Position numbers and translations under genes: made by a program. Shown here piece by piece: positions 33,601 to 45,600 of a DNA stretch of 64,000 nt. Under the pieces are notes generated by a model. The model worked only from the letters and a program-made list of their open reading frames with translations, made no database searches and was not told the DNA's origin. The stretch is from Sabellastarte sp. h YS-2021 (Eukaryota > Annelida > Polychaeta > Sabellida > Sabellidae). The DNA lies in contig OZ024933.1 of assembly GCA_964017235.1 (NCBI GenBank), forward strand, positions 12,155,962-12,219,961. The letters are read 5' to 3'. Position 1 is the first letter of the stretch. Every line of letters starts with the position of its first letter.

Positions 33601-36600
33601 TTCCAACCCCCTGAACCCCTCTCTGGATCCATTAGTGTAATCTATAGCTTTTTGTTTCATCTAGCTACAGAGTTTCCATCTTTATGAAAAGATCAATGGC
33701 CGCCACATGTTTGACTATGAAAGTGTTGCAGGGAAAGCTTTTGTTAAAGACGAAAATCACAGACTTAAATTCTATAATTGGACAGACACAGGAATCACAC
33801 TCACAATTCCACAAATTAATAACACAACGGACTTAGGCAAATATGAAGGAGAAGTGGCAACAGGATCAGATGGCAACAAAGCTATTATTGAAATCAAAGA
33901 AATTTTTGGTTAGTCTTTTTTATATATTTGCTTCCCTGTAGGAATGTAAGAAAGTAACATGTACTTTTTTTCATTTTCATTTTCCATTTTTTTTCATTGT
34001 TTTTTCTTCATTACAGTTATTTGTAGGTGAATCGATTGCAGATTATTTGTTTTTCATTTAATAGATCCACCAACAGTGGTAAACCTAACCACCTCTGGAG
34101 GCCCAGAAAGTGTTAAACTATGGAAAGGTTTCGGTGAATACGTTTTGGAAGCCTCAGTAGAGTCATACACTACCATTACTTGTAACACTATCATGATTAC
34201 ATGGCTATCTGAGACAAGGGGAAATATTTCGTCCAGTCAAAAACAAGGTTCAGGTAATACAACAATGTTTACCCTTCTGCAATCACATCAAAGTGTAATC
34301 TTGTGGGGCATCTTTCCAATTTGTTTTATTGTCAGTGTCACAAAATGATACATTTTATTGTAGATCACTGTCTCTCGATACAAGGATATGTGACACTTAA
34401 TTCAGTATCCTTGTTATATTATTCTGTAGGATATGACAAGAGTGAAATCTGGGATACAGATGTATTTATAACACATCCTAGATATAGATACCTTCCCAAA
34501 TAACATTCTGTCGCATTGGTCACATGCTTGGCAGATTTTGCCAACGTTGAGCCAACCACTACTCAGGTTAGATGTCTCTATATTTTGCTGACATTAGGCC
34601 AACTGTGGATTTTTATTCAAGATGGTGGCAAGCAATAATAGGGGATTTGTGGAAACTTAGATAAAAAATTGAAGCTTGAAGTCAGACAGCTTGCAAGGAA
34701 AATTTTTTTATCTAGTCATTTTATGCATTTTAGTTTATTTATTTTATCATATTGTACACTATATCATGGACATGGATGCTAGATACAACTTGCGATCGCA
34801 AAGGAGGACACAGAAGGTTATACCAGTGGAGTTACAATTGGCTTCTGATGCTGATTTTCTTTCCAGACTGTGGGAGCCAGCCACCCATGCCCGGGCAAGT
34901 ATATTCATATCATTCACTTAGCACCAGCGCTTTGGATTTAGATATTAGTGGGTTACTTGATACATCAGATCGAGAGTTTCCTTCACCTGTTTTCGGATCC
35001 GGAAAGCCTGCCAGGGCTGGTGTTTCAGCTAAGGAATCAGTTGCAAGCACATCTAAAAATGAAATAGCTACTTCTATGAATGAAGACTCGTCACAGGAGT
35101 CAATAAACAGACAAATTCTTGCCCAATTATCTACCATAGGCGACAGATTGACCACACTGGAACAAAATGCCACAGTTAAGTGCAAAAAATCTGTAGACAA
35201 ACGAAAGATAAAAAATCCTAAGCATAAACCGGTTGTAGATAACGCTAGTGCTGTGCGGGTGGGGCGTGCTCCTGCTGCTCAGGGTCAAGCTTCACCACTG
35301 GGTTCGAATCCTTCTCAGGGTACAGTTCCTGCATCAGGTTCGAGTCTTACTGTACCTCCTCCATCAGTCCTTAGACAGGAAGCATGTATACAACAAGAAG
35401 TGCAACAAAGACTACAAGAACTGGCTAAAAATGTTCATTCAGGTAATGGCAGGGTTAAGTCCCAGAGGGGTGGGTCAATTGATATTTTTGTATCTAACAG
35501 GGTCAAGTGGCCCCATGAGTACGTTCTTTCCGGGCAGAAGAAGGACAGAATCTCCTACAACCAATTGTCCCCTGTTCAATGGATGAGTGGTTTTTGCAGA
35601 GCCATGCGTGAAGAACAAAATCGAGCCATTAAAGATTGTATGTTAGATTATGTGATTAATTTGTTAGATGATGCTCAAGATTTTTCTTGGTCCTCTGCAA
35701 AGGCCAGTCATGCAGTCTTGCTCTGTAGAATGGAGCAGGGGGAGATTGGAGGTTGGTCAGAAGTCGAAAAAATTGACAGAGTGAGAAGAGCTCACGCACA
35801 GAGGCATGGGACTCCACAGGCAGCCCAAAATGTTAAGACTTCTGATAAAAACCAAAAATTTCCCGCCAAGTTTACCCCTTGTGTGTACTTTAACAAGGAC
35901 GCATGTTCCCAGAGTAAAAATCATTAAAACAGGGGTGTCTTCTACAGACATGTATCTGCTGCCTGTTGGGAGTTGGATGGTAAAGTGTATGGCCATTCTC
36001 AATTAGATTGTAGACGTACCGATTCAAAAAAGGAGTAACAGTGGACATGCTGGGCACAGCAGCTCACCATGTCCAAAAAAAAACAAAAAAATTTATAGTT
36101 CTAAATCTCACAGATCAGTCCCATATTTTGAATCTAAAGGTCACATGAAGCATGTGTTTTGCCGGGGTCTGCTTGTTTCTAGTTTGAGAGATGACAGGTC
36201 ATATGCAACAGTAGCCGCTGCTAAGGTTTCTTCTGGCAGCTGTACAGGTTCGGATGACAAAAAGGTCCTGGGTTTGCTTCCATTAAAGGCTGTTTCTTCG
36301 GATAAATGCTTTAGAACGCCTGTCAAATACCATAAGGTGACAATATGTAATGACAGGTCTATCACTGCACTGAGTACTGGGACTGGTAAACAAGCGCTCT
36401 GTGAAAGGTCATTCCATAAAAGGACAGTTGGTAAGCGATATGCAGATACCTCTGATAGAGTATTGTTAGTACATAATAGATTTTCACCCCTATGTCCTGA
36501 TATACCACACACTGCAGGAAGTACTGGGGAAAAGCTAGTGCCTTCTTTGCAGAACATTCAGAACACAGATCTGGTTTGTCCCAATTATACGGACACAGCA

Positions 36601-39600
36601 AAGGTCACAAAGGCAAGTACCTCCAGATACTTTAGACATAGTTCTGGTTACTCTTCTTGCGATATAATACATGCAAGCCGTGAACAATTAGGTAACAAAT
36701 TCGGTTGTTTTCCCTTGTCTCCAGTTCTGTTGTATAGTGGGAACCCCAGACATAGATCTGAAGTTTTAGATGTGTTACAAGCTCATAGGCTTATTAGGCA
36801 AAGTGGGGTCCCAAATTTTTTGGGTCTCAGAATCCCAGTCAAGACACAATTGAACATTCCAGCCTGGCGGTTTCATTTACGGGACTACTTTGACCAACAG
36901 CTTCTTGATCTTATCGAGTTCGGTTTTCCTTTGGATTTTGACAGGTCTTCTCCCCTCAGTAGTTCAGATGATAATCATACATCAGCTATCAAATACCCTT
37001 CTCATGTGCAAGAGTATTTGTTGGAAGAATTAAATCATAACGTTATTTTAGGCCCTTTCCCATCTCCACCCTTTCCGATACATGTGTCCCCTTTTATGAC
37101 CAGGGAAAAAAATGGTTCGGATAAGAGAAGAACCATCATTGACCTAAGCTGGCCCAAAGGCTTGTCAGTAAATGATGGGGTCACAAAGGATCCGTACTTG
37201 GGCACTCATTTTGAAATGCACTACCCTTCTGTTGATCATATTGTGGATCAATTGAACCATTTGGGTCCGGCTGCATATCCGGATAGATCCGGGTGATATT
37301 GATCTCTTAGGGTTAAAGTTTAAGGACAATTTCTTTATTGATCTAAGTCTGCCATTTGGATGTCGTTTTGGATCTTTTTTCTTTTCTAAGGCTAGTGACC
37401 CTATTAGGTACATTATGACACGTCATGGTTATCCGAACATGTCGAATTATATAAATGATTTTTTGTATTGTGATCTGCCTTCAAAAATTCATCCTGTGTA
37501 TGAATTTTTACTTCGCCTTCTTGCCCAATTGGGTCTTGACATTAGTCAAAAGAAGATTAACCCTCCTTCCACGGAAGTCACATGTTTAGGCATTGTCTTT
37601 AACACAGTACAAAGGACTATCTCTATACCCAAGGAGAAATTGTCAGAAATAATTCAGTTATGCGAACAGTGGAGGGTTAAAAGTATCTGTTCTAAAAACC
37701 AGTTACAATCTCTTTTAGGTTCTTTGCTTATATCTGTAAATGTGTTCGGCCTGCCCATTTCTTTCTTAACAGAATGTTGGCACTTCTAAGGCAGGATGTT
37801 CGGATAACTGATATTTCTTTGAATGAAGACTTTTATAGGGATATAAGGTTATTTTCCACCTTCTTGGTTTCGTTTAATGGAGTTACTATGTATGACAGAA
37901 GGCCTGTGATTGACATAGCTTATTTGGACGCATCTCTTACTGGACTGGGTGGTTGTTTTAACAATTTGGTTTATACATTGCCCATTCCTGTAGGTTTTAA
38001 CAAATACACCATTGTTCATTTAGAGATGATAAATGTGTTAGTGGCCCTTAAGTTATGGGCTCAAGCTTGGGCCAATAAGCGAGTCAGGCTATACTGTGAT
38101 AACCAGGCTGTTGTCCATGTTTTATCCACAGGTAACACGAGGGATGCTGTGTTGGGAGCTTGCGCTAGAAATATCTGGCTCCTGACGGCTATGTATAATG
38201 TTTCCATTGACTTTACTCATATTTCAGGGGCCCAGAATTTAGTGGCTGACCTCCTGTGCAGATGGAGATATGATACTGCTAGCATGGATATATTATATCA
38301 AATCATTCCAAACCCTGTGTGGATGAATACTCATATTGACTTAACACTACTCAATCATGATATTTAATGTTTCAGGAGCTGAAGCCGCTGCAGTCCCACT
38401 CCTCCAGGAGGCTTCCCAAAGATTGTGGTCTGCATTCAGACCAGCTACGCTTGCCTATTATCACAGGATGTTTCGAGACTTCCTGGGCTTCCTGGTGGTA
38501 GCTGGGCTGTCGTGGCTTCAGCTCTCTACTTTAGTGCTACTTACCTTCATGGATTACTGCATGTCTCTGGTATGTCTGCCTCTAACATAGCAAATTATAT
38601 CACAGCCATAAGATCACTTATGATCTTGTATGGAGTAAACATAGACTGCCTGAGGGATCAGAGGATTCCTTACTTTATAAAGGCCATTACGATGAACAGG
38701 CCCATTCAGCCCCATCTTCCCCCCAAATTAGATCAGGTGTCCCTGTTAAAAATAATAACTGTTGCTGAGGTTTTGCCTTTCTCAATCGTGTATGTTCCCC
38801 TTTACCTGTTGCCTTTCTTTTCCTTCTTGAGAATTTCCAATATATTACCTCATTCCCCCTCCCAGTTTGATCCCTCCAGGCAGCTGTGTAAAGGGGACTT
38901 GATTTGGGGGGAAAGCTGTGTTGTTATCATTTTTAAATGGTCTAAAACTTTACAAGATAGACAAAAAGTCACTACTGTTACTATCCCGGCCCTTGCTGCC
39001 TCGGCCTTGTGTCCATATAAGGCTCTAATTACACTTCTTCAAATACATCCCTTCTCAGATGACCACCCTCTCTTTGGGTTTTACAACCAAGGGCAGTGGC
39101 TTACCTTGACGGATTCTATGGCCAGGAAGCCTTTGAAGCGAGTCTGTACCCTCCTAGGCCTTGCAAAGCATTATACGTTCCATGACTTCCAGGGGTGGGG
39201 CCACTTGGGTGTTTCGGCATGGGGTCAACGTACAGGATATACAAGCTCAGGGTATCTGGTCTAATCAATGTGTGTGGCGCTACATTCAGTCACCACCTTC
39301 TGCTACTTCATCTGTTTCCAACACCTTCTCGCATCATTTATATATGTAGATACCCCTACCCAATCACATTGGGGATTTGGGTGTTTTTTCACCATGTTGT
39401 ATATTTCAAAACCGGGTTTTTATTTTTATTCCTTGGTAGGGCTGATTGCTTTAGTTATCATCCTTTTCACCTCTTGTAGATTTCACAACTGGGGGTTTTA
39501 TCCCCTGGTAGAGCTTATGCCCTTTAGTTATCATTTTAACTCTAAATTACTTACAGTACTTACACCTGGTGGGTCTTTCCCTGGGGGTGAGGGCACTGGC

Positions 39601-42600
39601 CCCTCCCCTATTGGAGTCTTAACAATTACAACTGTTGTGTCATTTAATTTAACTTACTTATTTGAGGTTCTTGTAAACTGTATTTCAGTTATAGTGTGCT
39701 CATACATGTTTTAATAATTTCTTAGTAGTCATGTATACTCCGTTGAAGTTATATATTTTATAATAATTTTTTTAATCCCATCTATTGGGTTATTCTTGTC
39801 TTGGGGGGTTGAGGAATGTGGTTTCGGTCATAAGGGTGACCGAGGTCTCATTCCTTAACCCCCACCTTAATAACTGGGTTCCAAGTTTTAGGTCCTTTAC
39901 ATTTTTTGAAGTATGTGAACCCCAGTTTCAGATCAGAATCAGAATCAACACTCCATGTGCGGTGACACCAGCCCTAGTTGTCATATTAAAGCTTGAAGTC
40001 AGACAGCTTGCAAGAAAAAATTTGCCCACCCATATTTGGTGTCAACGTCAGAAGATTTCCTCTCACTTTCCTGTCAGCATTCTTGGTAGCCTTCTTCATC
40101 CGGTTGATTCTGTCAGAAATCTAGGTGTGTGGTTTGATGCAGATTTTTCATTCTCTGAGCATATCAAGGGGACTTGCAAAGCGTGCTTCCTTCAGATGTG
40201 TGACCTCCGTAGAATTAGAAAGTATCTCACTTCTGAAGTGGCAGTCCTTGCTGCAAATGCCTTGGTTAGTAGTCGTCTGGACTATTGTAACTCTCTGTTC
40301 AGAGGTTTGTCCGGTTTCAATCAGCACAAATTGCAAAGTATTCAGAACACCCTTGCTCGTATTGTTACAAATCATAGAAAGTATGCTCATGTTACACCCA
40401 TTCTACAGAAACTCCACTGGTTGCCTGTTAAGTATCGTTGTATTTTCAAAACCGCAACACTTGTGTATAAATTTTTGCATAGTGGTTCTCCTTCTTACTT
40501 CGAACCGTTCTTGTCTTTTAGTAGTTGTCCCTATAGTACTAGGCATAGTCACCCAGATCGTCAATACCTTACAGTTCCTCCTTTCCATTCATCAGTCTTT
40601 AAGTCAGCCAAACATTTTGGCCATAGTTTTGCCTTTGATGCTCCTAAGATCTGGAATGACCTCCCTCAAGATGTTCGCAGTGCAACATCAGTTGCCTCCT
40701 TCAGAAAGAAGCTTAAAACTTACCTGTTTGCAAAAGCCTACCCACCATAGCCTCTCCCGTCACATCTGTGTCTCCTTGGTATGACCTGGCTATGTCCCTT
40801 GATTAACGATAACTGCCTTGCTTTATGTTTAGATGCGCCTTAGAGTCCATCAGTGATGGAGATTAAGCGCTATAAAAGTCCACATTAGATTAGATTAGAT
40901 TGACCCCCCATTCCTCTTATTTTTTGCGTTGGTGCTAGTGTTTGGTTTGTATTTGTAGGCGTTCGGGCATGGTGGTAAGCTGAGCCTGGCTACTGAAGAT
41001 GCACTGGGATCATTGGGCAGTTGGTTACTTCAACGTTGTCTGCTCACAGCAATGTATGGTGATTTTGTACTCCTGGATGAGATGTGGCACCATCTGCCTG
41101 GTTTACCTTACACCACATATATAAAGTTAAAAGCACATCTGCTGGGACTGGCAGCTGCTCCTTATCATCAGCCTGTGTGCTCATGTTGTGCCTGCTAGTC
41201 TCTATCTTACCAGCTCGCCTCTGGTGCAGGCTTTGTCACCTGGGGATCACTTCACCTTCACTTGGGACTGTTCAAGGACCTGGCTGTGTTCTTTGGACCT
41301 GGTAGGTCTGGGCTGGACATGTTGCCAGTTGTAGTTTGTCTGGCTGGCCCTTGCATGGTAAGAACGTTGATGGAATGGCGCTCGACGAGACATCGCTGTG
41401 TTTGTTATGGCATTGTAGGAGTTGTGACTGTGGGCTTGCCCCCCTGGCTGTGACTTTGACTGTCATAGCGTTTACCTCTCCACCGCTGGGAACTGCATTT
41501 GGACTGCCTCTCACTGTTTAGCAATGATACATATACACAGAGTGTCAGGTACTGTAACTTGCATTAATGCCCTGGTCATCACTGGAATGGTGTGTGGATC
41601 ATCAGGAAGGATTGTTCAGTATTCTGTATTGCTTATTATGGTAGTGCTTCTGACAGTTTGCTATGGGAACTCTCAACTGGATGCATTGGATCGGTTTGAC
41701 CTTGGTTGCAGGGGGTCACGTTGTCACCTGGGGCGCCTGCTTGTGATTGCTTTATGGTATGGTGTATGTCAATAAGCTAGGGACCTGAATTTTTTTTACT
41801 TTGCTCCTGCGTGTTCAGCTGTGTTACCCTGGAATATGTGTCATGGATCTACTCCTCAGGAATTCTGCCATTGGACTTGCCTGGGACACTTAATTTATCC
41901 TATTGTTGGTTATAGATATTATGTTGTTTATTTGACATGTGATTTGTAAATTGTTGCTATGGCTACTTTATTTTCGTCTACCTATGAGCACTCATCAGCT
42001 GTATACATATAATCAGTGAGGATAATTTTACTCTTATGTTTTCCATCATCTTAACATTATTTTATGTATAGTCATAATTATAACTATTTGGTTTGGTACA
42101 TCATCTCTTTTGATGTTGTTTTCGTATTTTATCTTAACAGCTAAGGGTCTACCTCGCAGGCTTACTGGCTTTCATAGGTTGATAGTAATCGGTTAGCAGG
42201 CAATTGTGACTACTGTGATGCTTTCATGCTTTTCTGTCATGGTATTTGTATTGATTGAAACAACACATGTCTATATTTCTTGTAATATGTGTACTGTTTT
42301 AATACTATTTCCTAGCTAGCGGTGTCATAACATTATCTTATTTTGACCTCTCGCTTATATAAAGTTACTAAGGTTACTCATTTTAGTGGGGTGTTTTTTT
42401 CACCATGTTGTATATTTCAAAACTGGGGTTTTATTCCCTGGTAGGGCTGATTGCTTTAGTTATCATCCTTTTTCGCCTCTTGTAGATTTCACAACTGGCG
42501 GTTTTATCCCCTGGTAGGGCTTATGCCCTTTAGTTATCATTTTAACTCTAAATTACTTACAGTACTTGTTATATACTTCAGTACTTTGTTGCATTCACAG

Positions 42601-45600
42601 ACTTGGTCCTAGTGGTTACACCTGGTGGGTCTTTCCCTGGGGGTGGGGGCACTGGCCCCTCCCCTATTGGTGTCTTAGCAATTACAACTGTTGTGTCATT
42701 TAATTTAACTTACTTATTTGAGGTTCTTGTAAACTGTATTTCAGTTATAATGTGCTCATACATGTTTTAATAATTTCTTAGTAGTCATGTATACTCTGTT
42801 GAAGTTATATATTTTATAATAAATTTTTAATCCCATCTATTGGGTTATTCTTGTCTTGGGGAGTTGGGGAATGTTACCAGTGGCTTGCTGACGTTGGGCC
42901 AACTTCAGCAGCCAACGTTGGACCGACGGATGTGCCAACGTTGGACTAACGTCGGTCCTATAATGGAATGCTCTCTAGGTTAATGCCATTTGACTGTACC
43001 TTCCATTTTTCTTCTCAGCAATGCTGTAATCCCATTGTAAGCAACATTTCACAATATTTATATTTAAATTGCCTTTATTGGTACTCTAAGTCGGATATGT
43101 AAGTGTAATCTTTTAAATCCTGTTTTGAAAATCACAATGTTTAGTATGGCTATCTAATCAGTGTGTACAGGAACAGTGAATTTTCTATGGGCAAGTCAAG
43201 AGCTTTATTATGGAGTTATTATTTCTGTGTCCCCTTGGTATATTATATCACACTCACTGAAGTGTTCTTAATGTTCTATAGCAGAACTGTCTTGTACTGT
43301 GATTTATTAAATTACTGACTATTGAAAAATTTGTTGTTTTTTTTGGCTACAAAGTCGGGGTACAAACATAGATAATTTACACTGTAGGTAATACAGTAGG
43401 TTATTTTATTTTTTCAGTTGATTTTTCAATCATACCAAAAAACACTGTATATCCGTTTCGGCACTAATCTTAAATAAGGTACTCAAATTTAATCTATTTT
43501 TTGTAATCCATATATCATCTTGGCATATTCATAGCATACCCAGACAAAACTGACATAGCTTTATCACAGTCAAATATGAATGTTTACTTCAGATGAGAGA
43601 GAAGCCACAAGCCAATTGACATTAAAAGAGTCAGAAATGACGGCAGGTGAATGTATGGCAGTAGACGTGTATGCAGAACATTATGGTGTGCGAAGTGAGA
43701 AGAAAACTTACAACATCTGTTATGAACGGATCCCTACTTACTCCCCTGATGGTAAGGATACCCACCAGGGGGTGTGCTTTTGTTCAAGAGATGGGGTGGT
43801 GGGTTCAAACTTATGTTATAAATGACCTGAAACTCCCAGAAAGGGCGAAAATAAGCCACGTAGCTATATGATTGACTACTTTGAATGCTACACTAACTTT
43901 GCTACAGTCCAGTAGGGATTAAGGTACCCCACCAACTGCCACGCCTAATATTGTCATGCTATACACAGTTGTGTGGAGGCACATAAAGCAAACAATGTGT
44001 TGATCAGGTCTATTACTGAAGGGTCATAGTAAGGTCAATCTAAATTCAAGATCAAGTTGACTGATGGTAAAGGTGAATGCAAATATTATCAGTAAAATGC
44101 TTTGGGAATATATTTTATTGACATGTTAGTACATAGCTAAAAATAGATTGTTACAAAAATTTTGCTCCAAGCCCAAACTAGAAAGAGGAAGGAATGACAG
44201 CAGCATAGGTGAGGGGAATGGTATAAGCAGCAGATTGAGAATTTTGAAGGTAAAGCCAGATGGCTGAGCTTCTCCCTAAAACATGGGCCATGATGTTTTG
44301 TAGTGAAACGTTATTGTCAAATGCAAAAGTAGTCCCAGATCTGCAGAATGTATGGAAGCCATGGCCCACTGGTGAGATATTGAAAAATGCCAATAAACCT
44401 TTCGGGGCATCCCTGATGTGAGTATCTATTACTTGAGCAAAGGGGAAGTATTTATTTGCAAATAATGGAGCAAATTGCGGGAGAGGTGGATTTAAGAAGA
44501 GCTTTGAGTGCTCTTACTGGACACAAAAGATGTTATTGAGTTCTGGAAGTTGAACCACATGGTGAGATGACTTGTCATGCAATGTCTTGGTCCATTTAAT
44601 TAGGAGATGAGCACCTAAAGGTGCAAATATTAGGTTCTGTCTAAAGAAATGACGTGTGGGGCCATGAGGTTAACTATGAGGTGCCACGTTGGAAATTCTC
44701 AAATAACCAAATAAGGCAGTTAGAAAAATTGCTCGAAATAAAATGGGGTCTGTGAGCTGCTCGCAGGCAATAGTGATCCTGTATAAAGCGGGGATGTCAA
44801 AAACCCCCCTAGGAGTGGGTCTAAAGTGTGAATTGATGCTGATACTTCTACGAAATTTGGAAAAGCAGGATGAAAGAGAGAGGTGTGTTCAAGCCCAAAC
44901 TGCCTGGTTTTGGACATGAGCGATGAGTGATAATTTTTGATGACTTTGGTTGATAGAGAAGGTTGATAGAGGTATTCTAAGAATACCATAATATTGTGAA
45001 GAGACAGACAGGCAGGTAGGTCCATGCATAACATGTATGAGAGAAATGTTCTGAAGTGAAGTTCTTGAGCTTTGTCTGTAGATGGTCTGACTGAAGCCTG
45101 GATTCTGGACCAAGCAGGCTCAAACACAGGAGCTGGAGTGACAAGCACCTGAAATTAAATATGTAAATCTAGGTCAAAGTTACAAATGTCAATTCTATCC
45201 CATATATAATTTTGTTTGAGATGTGCAAGCATGGATTGGTTGCTATGACTACTAAAATGTAACCTTGAAAGAAAGTCTGCAATGATGTTATGTTTACATG
45301 CAATGTGTTCAATAGACAGTTCTTTTTCAAAAGTAGCTGAAAGTAGCCATACGTTACGTATGCATGCCGCCAAAAAATTGTCCTTTCCCTTTCCTGATTC
45401 TACCACTTGGACTACTGCCTTATTGTCACAAAACATTTTTATGGAAGAGTGTTTCCAGAACCTGCCCCAGATTCTTAGGGCTATGACAATCTTCAGTATT
45501 TCCAGGTGAACAATAGTTAGGTTAAAACCAGTGATCTCAAAAACTGGAGTGCTGTAGACCCTGTTATTCTAGATAGCCCCCAAGCCAGTAAGAGATGCAT

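Larger units (their letters stand above)
34672..42879 (+). mobile_element. E3: YR (Ngaro-like) retrotransposon in intron 4
   Basis: Plus-strand order: gag (34.75-36.04 kb), RT (36.1-37.8 kb), RNase H (37.77-38.37 kb) and YR (38.36-39.35 kb), then a ~450-bp segment present twice (39379-39828 and 42387-42879). A 26-bp sequence beginning AAGCTTGAAGTCAGACAGC occurs at 34672 and again at 39989. This fits the A1-ORFs-B1-A2-B2 split direct repeat plan of Ngaro/PAT-type elements. A LINE and ~1.5 kb of unassigned DNA lie between the two B copies. No methyltransferase seen. Limits are approximate. Confidence 0.75.

Noticed and set aside
40906-41775. Several 60-80 codon frames after the LINE tail
   Set aside because: No known domain, no shared frame, no start or splice context; treated as non-coding until copies are found.
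34672-42879. E3 considered as an LTR retrotransposon with 39.4 and 42.4 kb repeats as LTRs
   Set aside because: Both repeats lie downstream of the genes, there is no integrase, and a tyrosine recombinase is present.
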